Source: Roseovarius sp. ZX-A-9 (GTDB lineage: Bacteria > Pseudomonadota > Alphaproteobacteria > Rhodobacterales > Rhodobacteraceae). Taken from it: a stretch of 64,000 bases of DNA. Below the pieces are notes generated by a model. The model was not told the DNA's origin. It saw only the letters and a program-made list of their open reading frames with translations, and did no database searches. The position numbers were made by a program, and so were the translations under genes. The DNA lies in assembly GCF_028369135.1 (NCBI RefSeq), contig NZ_JAPWHW010000005.1:124001-188000 (forward strand). Reading direction: 5' to 3'. Below, piece after piece: positions 45,029 through 55,773 of the stretch (positions are counted from its first letter, which is position 1; each line of letters starts with the position of its first letter).

Positions 45029-45883
45029 CTATCGCCCGTGGCTGCCGTCATAGCCGTTGACCGGCGGGCTTTCCCAGCCTGCCAGCGCAGCCTCTTGTGG
45101 CGCGAACACCTCGACCCGTAGCGGAAAACAAGCTGCAGCATCGCTGGTATGCTCGGCAGAACAGTCACCGCCCGGGCACGCGCTGAGCGCGCCCAGCAGG
45201 TCGATCTCGGCAAAAAATTCAAGATAATCACCGGGGCGCACCGGGCTGGCCTTCATGAAATACTGGCCGGTGTCGCGAGTGAACCCGGTACACATGAAGA
45301 CATTGAGAACATCATGCACATGGCCCTCCGCTTCTTGCAGGGAAATCCCCGCTTCGTCGGCCAGCGCGCGCGTCAGGTTCGAATGACAGCAATGATGATA
45401 CTGCGCACCAGATAACAGGTTACCTGTATAGGGATCGCAGCGCGTGCCGATAACATCATGCACCGAGCCACCGAATTCATCCATACCATACCAGCCCAGC
45501 GTATCGCCCGTGATCGTCGCCATCGGCCGCAGATGCGGAAAGCTGGACCACATCCGCTCGCCCGTCGTCAGGTGCGTGCCGTGCAGCGCGCGCGTCTTGC
45601 CCGAATAGAATCGCTCGCCCAGATCATTTGCATTCCACAGGTTCAGATCACCGACCTGCGGGCCGTCAATCGACGTGATGCGAAAGAACTGCCCCGCCGC
45701 CACGCGAAAACACGCCGCTTCACGCGGCGGCACGATCACCTCGTCGATCTTGGCGGCACCCTCCCTTGCCCGCGCGTAGAGTGCCAGATCGGGCGCCGGC
45801 AGGGTTTCGTTGGGATAGCAGATCACCGGCACCATGGCACGGCGGGCGGCGGCGTCATCCGGTTCGGGGGTGTGTTCGGTCAT
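45029..45883 (-). CDS. DUF1989 / urea carboxylase-associated family protein
   Basis: A 284-aa protein of the DUF1989 family often associated with urea or amine carboxylase operons. Seen: VPPREAACFRVAAGQFFRI, VGDLNLWNANDLGERF, HGTHLTTGERMWSSFPHLRPM, HDVLNVFMCTGF, and Cys/His residues (HHCCHSN, CPGGDCS) suggesting a metal site. The start ATG at 45883 is preferred to in-frame starts further upstream that would overlap the small gene at 45891. No urea carboxylase is encoded here, so its role is unknown. Confidence 0.85.
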   Translation of the reverse strand: MTEHTPEPDDAAARRAMVPVICYPNETLPAPDLALYARAREGAAKIDEVIVPPREAACFRVAAGQFFRITSIDGPQVGDLNLWNANDLGERFYSGKTRALHGTHLTTGERMWSSFPHLRPMATITGDTLGWYGMDEFGGSVHDVIGTRCDPYTGNLLSGAQYHHCCHSNLTRALADEAGISLQEAEGHVHDVLNVFMCTGFTRDTGQYFMKASPVRPGDYLEFFAEIDLLGALSACPGGDCSAEHTSDAAACFPLRVEVFAPQEAALAGWESPPVNGYDGSHGR

Positions 45884-45890
45884 GGGTGGC

Positions 45891-46097
45891 TCACATCTCA
45901 GAGGGTTTTCTCTGACAATCCAAAGGCGGTTTGCCATTGGTTGTAAAGGCCTCGCCCCCGCAGGCCATGCAACGATAGTACCGGGCGCCTCCCACATCCT
46001 GCGCGCGATCCTCGCGCCAGCGGCAGTTGCGGGTCCGTCGATTCGAAAAGATGAGCACCAGAACGAAGGCCAGGATAAGGCCGATGATGATTAACAT
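45891..46097 (-). CDS. Small single-pass membrane protein with a CxxC motif
   Basis: A 68-aa protein: an N-terminal membrane helix (MLIIIGLILAFVLVLIFS), then a basic/aromatic stretch with RWREDR and a RYYRCMACGGEAFT motif with CxxC, suggesting a small zinc-ribbon-like tail. It looks like small proteins common in Rhodobacteraceae. It ends seven bases before the DUF1989 start and probably belongs to the same transcript. Function unknown. Confidence 0.7.
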   Translation of the reverse strand: MLIIIGLILAFVLVLIFSNRRTRNCRWREDRAQDVGGARYYRCMACGGEAFTTNGKPPLDCQRKPSEM

Positions 46098-47450
<1,353 letters not shown>

Positions 47451-47581
47451 GGCAGCCCCGATGCCCGCCTTTACGGGGGCACCTTCAGGCCGCGCTCAAA
47501 ACTTCTGCATTGGCGGCGTTTCGTGCTATGTGTTGCGCGACTGGCTGATGCCCCGCCACACCTGACCGAATGAGGCACCTG

Positions 47582-48499
47582 TTGGCCAAGGACAGGACAC
47601 ACAGCGACGATTTTACCGGCCCTCTGAAGCGGCTGCTGACAGGGGTCCTGCTGGCATGCCTGCTGGGCTTGTTTTTACTGTGGCGAATCGACAGTCCGCG
47701 CGTAGAACGGTTTCGAGCACAGGTGGTCGACACGGTGGTGCCGAATTTCGACTGGCTGTTCGCCCCTGTTACCGGCTTTGTGAACGTGGTCCGTGACTTT
47801 CAAAGCTACGATCGTATCTACAAGCAAAATCAGGAGCTACGCCGCGAATTGCAGCAGATGAAGGCATGGAAAGAAGCCGCCCTGCAACTGGAGCAGGAAA
47901 ACGCCCGCCTGCTCGATCTCAACAACGTGCGGCTTGATCCGCGCCTGACCTTCGTGACGGGTATGGTCAGCGCAGACAGCGGATCACCCTTTCGGCAGTC
48001 GGTGGTCCTGAACGTCGGCGCGCGCGATGGCATCGTCGATGGCTGGGCGGCGATGGACGGGTTGGGGTTGGTCGGACGCATATCCGGTGTCGGCCAAAAC
48101 ACGTCGCGCGTTCTGTTGCTGACCGATACCTCCAGCCGGATACCAGTGATCGTGCAGCCATCCGGGCAATCCGCGCTGGTGATGGGCGACAACACCGCCG
48201 CGCCGCTGATCGACTTTCTCGAGGATGCGGGCCAAGTGCGCCCCGGTGACAGGGTGATCACCTCGGGCGATGGCGGCGTCTTTCCGGCCGGGCTGCTGGT
48301 GGGCAGCATCGCCGAGGACCCCGGCGGACGCAGGCGTCTGCGGCTGGCGGCCGACTATGAGCGGCTCGAATTTCTGCGGGTTCTGCGCGATCATGGCAGC
48401 GAACAGATCGAAACGCCCGGCGAGATGATCGCCCCCGCGTCCCTGCCGGGAAGCACGCTGCCCGCTGACCCCACGGAAGTGGAGCGCAGCGATGGCTGA
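47582..48499 (+). CDS. mreC: Rod-shape-determining protein MreC
   Basis: A 305-aa bitopic protein: a membrane segment near residues 20-38, a coiled-coil (YKQNQELRRELQQMKAWKEAALQLEQENARL), then a beta-rich periplasmic domain (VVLNVGARDGIVDGWAAM; GDRVITSGDGGVFPAGLLVGSI). The TTG at 47582 is preferred because GAGG lies about seven bases upstream; an ATG at 47570 adds four residues but has no ribosome site. It overlaps mreD by eight bases. Confidence 0.94.
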   Translation: MAKDRTHSDDFTGPLKRLLTGVLLACLLGLFLLWRIDSPRVERFRAQVVDTVVPNFDWLFAPVTGFVNVVRDFQSYDRIYKQNQELRRELQQMKAWKEAALQLEQENARLLDLNNVRLDPRLTFVTGMVSADSGSPFRQSVVLNVGARDGIVDGWAAMDGLGLVGRISGVGQNTSRVLLLTDTSSRIPVIVQPSGQSALVMGDNTAAPLIDFLEDAGQVRPGDRVITSGDGGVFPAGLLVGSIAEDPGGRRRLRLAADYERLEFLRVLRDHGSEQIETPGEMIAPASLPGSTLPADPTEVERSDG

Positions 48500-49031
48500 A
48501 CTGACCCAGGTCCGGCTCTGGTCGATGCGCGCGCTCTTTGTCGTGCTCTGCCTGATTGTGATCTTCTGGCGCCTGCTGCCACTGGATACGCTGCCGCGTG
48601 GCTGGGCGGGGCCGGACCTGATCCTTGCGCTCAGCTGTGCATGGGTCCTGCGGCGGCCGGAATTTGCGCCCGCGCTGTTGATCGCCGCGATGGTGCTGCT
48701 GGCGGATTTGCTGTTCCAGCGCCCGCCCGGGCTATGGGCCGCGCTGGCACTGATGGGCACCGAGGCGCTGAAAGCGCGCGCACCGGGACTGCGCGATCAG
48801 GGGTTCGGCCCCGAATGGCTGACCGTCAGCATCGTCCTTGTGATCCTCACGCTGGCCGAACGTCTGACGCTGGCTGTATTGCTGGTGGATCAGGCACCGC
48901 TTGGCCTGAGCCTGATGCAAGTAATCGCGACCATAGCGATCTATCCCCTGGTGGTGATGACCTCGTTCGTACTGTTGGGCCTGCGCAAGATCAAACCGGG
49001 CGAGTCGGTCAGAATGAGGCAACACGCATGA
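48492..49031 (+). CDS. mreD: Rod-shape-determining protein MreD
   Basis: A 179-aa hydrophobic protein with about five membrane segments, starting MAELTQVRLWSMRALFVV. It belongs to the MreD family by size, hydropathy and fixed position between mreC and mrdA. It overlaps mrdA by four bases (ATGA). Confidence 0.9.
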   Translation: MAELTQVRLWSMRALFVVLCLIVIFWRLLPLDTLPRGWAGPDLILALSCAWVLRRPEFAPALLIAAMVLLADLLFQRPPGLWAALALMGTEALKARAPGLRDQGFGPEWLTVSIVLVILTLAERLTLAVLLVDQAPLGLSLMQVIATIAIYPLVVMTSFVLLGLRKIKPGESVRMRQHA

Positions 49032-50968
49032 GGCGCCCGGGACGCGAGACCATTCTCAGCCACAAGCGTATCAGCCGACGTGGCCTGATCCTCGGGGCGG
49101 GGCAGGCCGGTTTTCTGGGGCTGCTTGGCTGGCGCATGCGCCATCTGCAGGTCGAGGAGGCCGATCAGTTCCGCCTTCTGGCCGATGAGAACCGGATCAA
49201 GATCCGCCTGATCCCACCGGCCCGTGGCGAGATTTTCGACCGCAATGGCCTGGTCGTGGCCGCCAATGTCCCCTCCTACCGGATCATGATGGAGCGCGAA
49301 GAAGCCGGCGACGTGGAAGAGGTGATCGCCCGCCTGTCACAACTGGTCGAGTTGGACCCCGACGAACTGGAGCGCGCGCGTGAGGAAATGCGCCGCTCGT
49401 CCCTGCACCCGGTTACCATCGCCGACCGGGTCAGTTGGGAGGCCCTGAGCCGCGTTGCCGTCAACGCCCCTGCCCTGCCCGGCGTGCGTCCCGAAGTGGG
49501 CCTGTCACGCCGCTATCCGATGCGCGACGAATATGCGCATCTGGTTGGGTATGTCGGCCCGGTCAGCGACTATGACCTCGAAAAGATCGACGCGCCCGAC
49601 CAGTTGCTGCTGATTCCGCGGTTTCAGATCGGCAAGGTAGGGCTGGAAAAACAGCGCGAGGACATGCTCCGCGGCAAGGCCGGCACGAAACGGGTCGAGC
49701 AGAACGCCGCAGGCCGCGTCATGCGCGAACTCAGCCGTCGCGAGGGCGAGCCGGGCAAGGATATCCAGATCACCACCGACAGTGCGCTGCAATCTTATAT
49801 CAATGCACGGCTCTCGGGCGAAAGCGCTGCGGCAGTCGTGATCGATTGCGAGACGGGCGATATCCTGGCCAGTGTCTCGACGCCGGGGTTCGACCCGAAC
49901 CTTTTCGTGCAGGGGATTTCGGTTGCTGATTATCGTGCGCTGCTGGACAACAAATATCGCCCGCTGCCGAACAAGGCGGTTCAGGGCGTCTATCCGCCGG
50001 GCTCGACCTTCAAGATGGTGACGGCACTGGCCGCCATGGAGGATGGGCAGGCACAGCCGGACGACACCGTGTATTGCCCCGGCCATCTGGAAGTGAGCGG
50101 CCGCAGATTCCACTGCTGGCGTCGCGCCGGACATGGCAATGTCGATCTGCAGCAATCGCTGCGCGAAAGCTGCGACGTCTATTTCTACGAAATGGCGCTG
50201 CGCACCGGGATCGAGAAGATCACCTCAATGGCCAACCGCCTCGGGCTCGGGGTACAGCACGACCTGCCGATGACCAGCGTCGCCAAGGGTCTGATGCCAA
50301 CCAAGGACTGGAAGCGCAACACGCGCGGGCAGGAATGGGTAATCGGCGACAGCGTGAACTCTGCAATCGGGCAAGGCTTTACGCTGGCGTCGCCCTTGCA
50401 GCTGGCAATCATGACAGCGCGGATCGCAACCGGTCGGGCCGTGCAGCCGCGGCTGATCAAATCCATCGACGGGGTGGAGACGCCCACCGGACGCGGCGAA
50501 TCTCTTGGCCTGAACGAAAACAATCTGCGACAGATACGCCGCGCGATGTTCGAGGTATCCAACAACCGGCGAGGCACAGCCTATAGGAGCCGGATCATCC
50601 ACGACGCCTTTCGCATGGCCGGCAAGACCGGCACCAGCCAGGTCCGCAACATCACCGCAGCCGAGCGCGCCTCGGGCGTGGTCAATAACCGCGACCTGCC
50701 TTGGGAGCGGCGAGATCATGCTCTGTTTGTCAATTTCGCTCCGTTCGACTCGCCCAAGATCGCCGTTTCGGTCGTGGTCGAACATGGCAGCGGCGGATCA
50801 ACGACCGCGGCGCCCATCGCCCGCGACATCACGTTGCAGGCGCTCTTCGGTGAAGATCCCCCGCTCGAAGCCTACCCGAGCAAGGACCGCCCGCGCATCC
50901 GGGCCCAGCAGAAAAAGCTGCGCGAGGATCAACTGAGCCGGGCCGAAACAGAGGGGGACCGGGCATGA
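49028..50968 (+). CDS. mrdA: Penicillin-binding protein 2 (peptidoglycan transpeptidase)
   Basis: A 646-aa class B PBP. A short cytoplasmic N-terminus and one membrane segment (about 18-38) precede the dimerisation domain (about 60-240; ARGEIFDRNGLVVAAN) and the transpeptidase domain with SxxK in PPGSTFKMV, SxD in ESCDVYFYE and KTG in AGKTGTSQVR. It cross-links lateral-wall peptidoglycan with RodA, encoded next with a four-base overlap. Confidence 0.96.
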   Translation: MRRPGRETILSHKRISRRGLILGAGQAGFLGLLGWRMRHLQVEEADQFRLLADENRIKIRLIPPARGEIFDRNGLVVAANVPSYRIMMEREEAGDVEEVIARLSQLVELDPDELERAREEMRRSSLHPVTIADRVSWEALSRVAVNAPALPGVRPEVGLSRRYPMRDEYAHLVGYVGPVSDYDLEKIDAPDQLLLIPRFQIGKVGLEKQREDMLRGKAGTKRVEQNAAGRVMRELSRREGEPGKDIQITTDSALQSYINARLSGESAAAVVIDCETGDILASVSTPGFDPNLFVQGISVADYRALLDNKYRPLPNKAVQGVYPPGSTFKMVTALAAMEDGQAQPDDTVYCPGHLEVSGRRFHCWRRAGHGNVDLQQSLRESCDVYFYEMALRTGIEKITSMANRLGLGVQHDLPMTSVAKGLMPTKDWKRNTRGQEWVIGDSVNSAIGQGFTLASPLQLAIMTARIATGRAVQPRLIKSIDGVETPTGRGESLGLNENNLRQIRRAMFEVSNNRRGTAYRSRIIHDAFRMAGKTGTSQVRNITAAERASGVVNNRDLPWERRDHALFVNFAPFDSPKIAVSVVVEHGSGGSTTAAPIARDITLQALFGEDPPLEAYPSKDRPRIRAQQKKLREDQLSRAETEGDRA

Positions 50969-52104
50969 GCTACCTTGAATACACGGTCAAGACCGTTCCG
51001 ACCGGCCCGCGCAAGATCCTCTATGTCAACTGGCCGCTCGCATTGCTGCTTACGGCGGTGGCCTGCATCGGGTTCCTGATGCTCTATTCCGTCGCGGGCG
51101 GCTCTTACACGCCCTGGTCGGCAGCCCAGATGAAGCGTTTTGCTTTCGGATTCGTCCTGATGATGGCCGTGGCGATGGTGCCGATCTGGTTCTGGCGCAA
51201 CATCTCGGTGGTCGCCTATGCCGGCTCGCTGGCGTTGCTGGTGGCGGTGGAATTGTTCGGCAGCGTGGGCATGGGCGCACAACGCTGGATCGATCTGGGC
51301 GTAATGCGCCTGCAGCCATCAGAACTGATGAAGATCACGCTGGTGATGCTGCTGGCAGCCTATTACGACTGGCTGCCGCTGGGGCGCACATCGCGCCCGG
51401 TCTGGGTGATCGTTCCTGTCATCCTGATCATGGTGCCGGTCTATCTGGTGCTCAAGCAACCCGACCTCGGAACCGCGATCCTGTTGATCGCCGCCGGTGG
51501 GATCATGATGTTTCTTGCCGGTGTGCACTGGGCCTATTTTGCGGCCGTGGCCACGGCGGGGATTGGCCTTGTGACAGCGGTGTTCAAGAGCCGCGGCACC
51601 GACTGGCAATTGCTGGCCGATTACCAGTTTCGCCGGATCGACACATTCCTCGACCCATCCAGCGACCCGTTGGGCGCGGGCTACCACATCACCCAGTCGA
51701 AGATCGCGCTCGGCTCCGGCGGTTGGACCGGGCGCGGCTTCATGCAGGGCACGCAATCCCGGCTGAACTTCCTGCCCGAGAAACATACCGATTTCATCTT
51801 TACCACGCTGGCCGAGGAATTCGGGTTTGTCGGGGCGATCTCTCTGCTGGGTCTTTATGCCTTGATCGTCGTCTTCTGCATCTCATCGGCGCTGGCCAAT
51901 CGCGACCGGTTCTCGTCTTTGCTGACCTTCGGGATCGCCGCGACCTTCTTTCTTTTCTTCGCCGTCAACATGTCGATGGTGATGGGGCTGGCCCCTGTCG
52001 TCGGCGTGCCGCTACCACTGGTCAGCTATGGCGGCTCGGCCATGTTGATACTGCTGCTCGGCTTTGGCATGGTCCAGAGCGCACATGTCCACAGACCAAG
52101 GTAA
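50965..52104 (+). CDS. rodA: Peptidoglycan glycosyltransferase RodA (SEDS family)
   Basis: A 379-aa SEDS protein with about ten membrane helices. Landmarks are MRLQPSELMKITLVMLLAAYY, LKQPDLGTAILLIAAGG, GFMQGTQSRLNFLPEKHTDFIF and PLVSYGGSAMLILLLGFGM. It polymerises glycan strands for cell elongation as the partner of PBP2 encoded just upstream. Last gene of the mre operon. Confidence 0.96.
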   Translation: MSYLEYTVKTVPTGPRKILYVNWPLALLLTAVACIGFLMLYSVAGGSYTPWSAAQMKRFAFGFVLMMAVAMVPIWFWRNISVVAYAGSLALLVAVELFGSVGMGAQRWIDLGVMRLQPSELMKITLVMLLAAYYDWLPLGRTSRPVWVIVPVILIMVPVYLVLKQPDLGTAILLIAAGGIMMFLAGVHWAYFAAVATAGIGLVTAVFKSRGTDWQLLADYQFRRIDTFLDPSSDPLGAGYHITQSKIALGSGGWTGRGFMQGTQSRLNFLPEKHTDFIFTTLAEEFGFVGAISLLGLYALIVVFCISSALANRDRFSSLLTFGIAATFFLFFAVNMSMVMGLAPVVGVPLPLVSYGGSAMLILLLGFGMVQSAHVHRPR

Positions 52105-52113
52105 ATTTTCTGT

Positions 52114-53046
52114 ATGCCCATCAATATTCTTTTTGCCGCCAAGCCAGAGCGCTGGGTTACTTACGAAGCCCCCTTGCGCGCCGCGCTGGCCGACGTTGGC
52201 ATTTCGGCAAATCTGGGCACTGACATCGCCCCCGAAGAGGTGGATTATATCGTCTACGCGCCCAACAGCTCTGTGCAGGACTTCACCCCCTACACACGCG
52301 CCAAGGCGGTGCTGAACCTCTGGGCCGGGGTCGAGGATGTGGTGGGAAACAAAACCCTTACGCAGCCACTGGCACGGATGGTCGATGATGGGCTGTCGCA
52401 AGGCATGGTCGAATGGGTGACAGGGCATACGCTACGCCATCATCTGAGCATTGATACGTATATTCATGGGCAGGACGGTGTCTGGCGCACCAACACTCCG
52501 CCGTTGGCCTATGATCGGCCTGTAACGATGCTGGGCCTTGGTGAACTGGGAACAGCCTGTGCGCAGGCACTCACCCGGCTTGGCTTTCCGGTGACCGGTT
52601 GGAGCCGGTCCGAAAAATCCATCGAAGGCGTCACATGCCTGCATGGCGCGGACGGCTTGCGCCGGGCGCTCAGCACAGCCGAGATCGTCGTGCTGCTGCT
52701 GCCGCTGACGTCGGAAACCGAAAATCTGCTGAACGCCGAAACCCTCGCTCTACTGCCGCGTGGCGCGATAATCCTGAACCCCGGACGCGGGCCGCTGATC
52801 GACGATGACGCATTGCTGGCTGCACTGGACAGTGGCCAGATCGGGCATGCCACGCTTGATGTGTTCCGCACGGAACCGCTGCCAAAGGATCATCCCTACT
52901 GGGCCCATCCCAAAGTGACCGTGACCCCGCATTGCGCCTCCGAGACGCGCCCCGGCACGGCCTCTCGGGTGATCGCCGAAAACATCCGTCGGGGTGAAGC
53001 AGGCGAGCCCTTCGTGCATCTGGTCGATCGCGGATCCGGCTACTGA
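52114..53046 (+). CDS. ghrA: Glyoxylate/hydroxypyruvate reductase A-like D-2-hydroxyacid dehydrogenase
   Basis: A 310-aa D-isomer-specific 2-hydroxyacid dehydrogenase of the GhrA branch. It has the NAD-binding LGLGELGTACAQAL loop (about 130-143), the catalytic region NPGRGPLIDDDALL with Arg, DVFRTEPLPKDHPYW with Glu and VTPHCAS with His. It starts ten bases after rodA on the same strand but is probably not functionally linked. Expected to reduce glyoxylate or hydroxypyruvate with NAD(P)H. Confidence 0.9.
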   Translation: MPINILFAAKPERWVTYEAPLRAALADVGISANLGTDIAPEEVDYIVYAPNSSVQDFTPYTRAKAVLNLWAGVEDVVGNKTLTQPLARMVDDGLSQGMVEWVTGHTLRHHLSIDTYIHGQDGVWRTNTPPLAYDRPVTMLGLGELGTACAQALTRLGFPVTGWSRSEKSIEGVTCLHGADGLRRALSTAEIVVLLLPLTSETENLLNAETLALLPRGAIILNPGRGPLIDDDALLAALDSGQIGHATLDVFRTEPLPKDHPYWAHPKVTVTPHCASETRPGTASRVIAENIRRGEAGEPFVHLVDRGSGY

Positions 53047-53086
53047 GCAACCGCCGCGAGGCCGCCGGCAAGGGCGAAAGAGCGGG

Positions 53087-53878
53087 TTACTTCAGGATCG
53101 GCGGCCTGTCGGGGTCCGTCCCCGGCGCAGCAGGCGTAGACCGCTCGGGCGCCTGTGGCGCGGGCAGATCAAAGCGCAGTCCGACCCGCGCCAGCCTTGC
53201 GGCGACCGGATCATCCGATGCCACGAACGCCACATCGAGCGCCCCCGCCTCGACACCCGAGAAAACGAGCGCCTCGGAAATGGACCGGGCCAGCGCATCC
53301 TGCGCGCCGGGCACCGCATCCACGAAGGCCAGCAGATGCCCTGCCCCGCCACCGGCAAAGCTCAGGCTCGCCATATAGGCCGAACGCGCCAACCCGCCGG
53401 CGCGCGCCAGCTTGGCATCAAGCGCCTTCAACAGCGCCTCGGGCAGGTCACCCGGTGCCGCCAGCGCTTCGGCCCGCACCTCTGTCTGGGCCGGGTCGGG
53501 CTGCGCCAGCGTGTCGACCAGCCAGCTCAACGCTTCGGGCGGGATCAGGATCGACGACGGCGCGACGCCCAGATTGACGCCAACGCCGATCGCCTGCGCG
53601 CCCAGCATCTGCGCCAGCACCCGGCCCGGCAGCGCCGCGTAAGGTGCGGCCCCTTCGGCGAATTCCGCAAGCCGAGCCGCGTCATCGAAAGCCAAGGCAT
53701 ATTGATTGTCCTCGACGGTATAGATCTGCGGGGTGATTTCGCCGCCCTCGGCTTCGGACTCCAACAGCAGGTAAAGCTCGGTATCGGCGAGGGTCTGGTA
53801 AAAGGCCATGCGCGGTGCGACGGCCTCGGGTGCCACCTGCATCGCCGCATGCGCGGTATCCAGCGGTGTTTCATCCAT
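53087..53878 (-). CDS. SseB-family protein
   Basis: A 263-aa soluble protein of the SseB family: TELYLLLE, the VEDNQYALAFDDAARLAEFA segment and GVGVNLGVAPSSILIPPEALSWL are typical of the N-terminal domain, with a Pro-rich acidic C-terminus. The biochemical role of bacterial SseB proteins is unclear. It is convergent with ghrA and divergent from the uracil-DNA-glycosylase-like gene. Confidence 0.85.
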   Translation of the reverse strand: MDETPLDTAHAAMQVAPEAVAPRMAFYQTLADTELYLLLESEAEGGEITPQIYTVEDNQYALAFDDAARLAEFAEGAAPYAALPGRVLAQMLGAQAIGVGVNLGVAPSSILIPPEALSWLVDTLAQPDPAQTEVRAEALAAPGDLPEALLKALDAKLARAGGLARSAYMASLSFAGGGAGHLLAFVDAVPGAQDALARSISEALVFSGVEAGALDVAFVASDDPVAARLARVGLRFDLPAPQAPERSTPAAPGTDPDRPPILK

Positions 53879-54103
53879 TCTGCGTCATCTCCTTTAGCAC
53901 TCCCGAGCCAGCCTGACCGTATCAGGGTATCGTGCCCCAATGGAACTGGCCCGGCTGCAAAATCGTGCGGTTCGCTCCTGTAGATGTACGTTTGTCAGCG
54001 CGACATTGTGACGTTGCTTTCCAGCACCCTGTCCTTGCTTGATTGCGACAACTGCTTCAACAAAGCTACCATCGCGCTGCGAACAAACTACATCCTGACC
54101 ATA

Positions 54104-54700
54104 ATGCTCACCCGCCCCACATCCCTCGTCAAAGAAATCAACGGCTGCACACTTTGCCGTGACCGCTTTGCCGCGACGGCGACCCGCAACCGCCCTCGAC
54201 CTGTCCCGTGGTTTCAGCCCGGAACTCGTATCTTGATCGCGGGCCAGGCGCCGGGGCGGCGCGTGCATGAAACCGGCATACCATTCAATGACAGATCAGG
54301 AGATCGGCTGCGTGACTGGATGGGCATCAATTCGGCCACATTCTACGATCAGGGGCTCGTCAGCATCCTGCCCACCGCCTTCTGCTGGCCGGGCTATGAC
54401 GCCAAAGGCTCTGACCTGCCCCCACCGCCGATATGCTGGGAGACATGGCATGACCGTGCCTTGGCTGAAATCGGCGAGGTCAAGCTACGGCTTGTTGTTG
54501 GCGGCTACGCCATCAAACGCCACCTCGGCACGTCAAAGCCGTTGACGCAAGTCGTCGCCGGTTGGCGCGATCTTGCGCCTGCCACCTTTCCCCTGCCGCA
54601 TCCGTCATGGCGCAACACCGCGTGGCTGAAGCGCAATCCGTGGTTCGAGACCGACCTTCTGCCCGATCTGCGCCGAGCAGTGGCACGGGCGCTGGCTTGA
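54104..54700 (+). CDS. Uracil-DNA-glycosylase-family protein
   Basis: A 198-aa protein of the UDG superfamily. It shows a motif-1-like IAGQAPGRRVHETGIPFND, a Cys pair (NGCTLCRDRF) near the start, VSILPTAFCWPG, and motif LPHPSWRN for the active-site His near the C-terminus. Start 54104 (MLTRPTSLVKE) is preferred; the in-frame upstream extension from 53984 has no similarity. Excises uracil in related proteins; activity here is inferred. Confidence 0.85.
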   Translation: MLTRPTSLVKEINGCTLCRDRFAATATRNRPRPVPWFQPGTRILIAGQAPGRRVHETGIPFNDRSGDRLRDWMGINSATFYDQGLVSILPTAFCWPGYDAKGSDLPPPPICWETWHDRALAEIGEVKLRLVVGGYAIKRHLGTSKPLTQVVAGWRDLAPATFPLPHPSWRNTAWLKRNPWFETDLLPDLRRAVARALA

Positions 54701-54745
54701 ACTTTCCGACAGACGCGCTCTGAAGCGGAAATGGCTTTCAAACCG

Positions 54746-55684
54746 TCAGGGCAGGCTGGCGCTCGGCGGGTCCGGACGGACATTCCAATTCTCTTGCGTG
54801 ATCCAGTCACAAAAGGTGGCCACCGCCTTGATCCGCCGATGAGATTTCGGCAGCACCAGATAAAAGCCCGGAATGTCCGCCTCGTCCATGTCTTTCAACG
54901 CATCGACACCCAGAGGGGCCACCAGACGCCCTGATTCAAGATCCTCTTGTGAATCGATTTCGGACACCAGACCAACCCCCAGACCATTGATCGCCCCCCG
55001 GCGCATCGTGGCAGCGTCCTGAAACTCGATCTCGCCCGCAGGATCACAGGCCGTCTGGCCAAGATGGGACAGGACGCGGCTCCAGAGGCTTCTGGCCAGC
55101 ACCGGGTGCAGCAATGTCTGCTTGCTCAGGTCTGCGGGCGTCTTGATCTTCTGGGCAAGAGCGGGAGAACAGCAGATGATCTTGGGATCATGCACCAGCA
55201 GTCTGACCTCGTGATCCTTCCAGTTGCCAAACCCCCATTGGATCGAAACATCCACTTCATCGGCAGTGAAATCCGGCAGTTCGATCATCGTGGTCAGCCG
55301 CAGATCGGCCCCGGGAAGAAGATCACGGAACCGGTCCAGCCGTTCCATCAGGTAACGGGTGGCAAAATAGGGGCTGACATTGATGTTGATGCGGTTGCGA
55401 TAGGCGGACGAGGAAATCCGCCGCACACCTTCGGCAAATTCGTCAAAGCCGGCCTGCACGAAATGCGACAGGACGATTGCCCGCTCGGTGGGCTCGATCA
55501 CCCGCCCCTTTCGCTCGAACAAAGGCACGCCAAGGATCTCTTCCAGCAATTTGATCTGCTGGCTTACGGCCTGCGGTGACACCAGCAATTCATCCGCCGC
55601 CGCCCGAAAGCTGCCCTTGCGGGCCACCACCCAGAACACGCGCAGCGCGTTGAGCGGTATCATCCTGAGCGAGGCGTCTTGCAT
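54746..55684 (-). CDS. LysR-type transcriptional regulator (GcvA-like)
   Basis: A 312-aa LysR regulator of the GcvA/AmpR-like branch, starting MIPLNALRVFWVVARKGSF after a short leader, with the helix-turn-helix FRAAADELLVSPQAVSQQIKLLE and a C-terminal effector domain. The start at 55684 has GGAG eight bases upstream. A longer in-frame start at 55774 would add 30 residues including GRPRGRPRK, an AT-hook-like stretch, and would overlap the preceding stop as TGATG. It lies at the end of the catabolic gene string and is its likely regulator. Confidence 0.9.
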   Translation of the reverse strand: MQDASLRMIPLNALRVFWVVARKGSFRAAADELLVSPQAVSQQIKLLEEILGVPLFERKGRVIEPTERAIVLSHFVQAGFDEFAEGVRRISSSAYRNRININVSPYFATRYLMERLDRFRDLLPGADLRLTTMIELPDFTADEVDVSIQWGFGNWKDHEVRLLVHDPKIICCSPALAQKIKTPADLSKQTLLHPVLARSLWSRVLSHLGQTACDPAGEIEFQDAATMRRGAINGLGVGLVSEIDSQEDLESGRLVAPLGVDALKDMDEADIPGFYLVLPKSHRRIKAVATFCDWITQENWNVRPDPPSASLP

Positions 55685-55773
55685 GTTCGGTCTCCGGGCC
55701 GCAAGCAACCCGGGATCGTGTTTGCCCTCGGCGATACTGGCCTTCCGAGGCCGACCGCGTGGACGCCCAGACA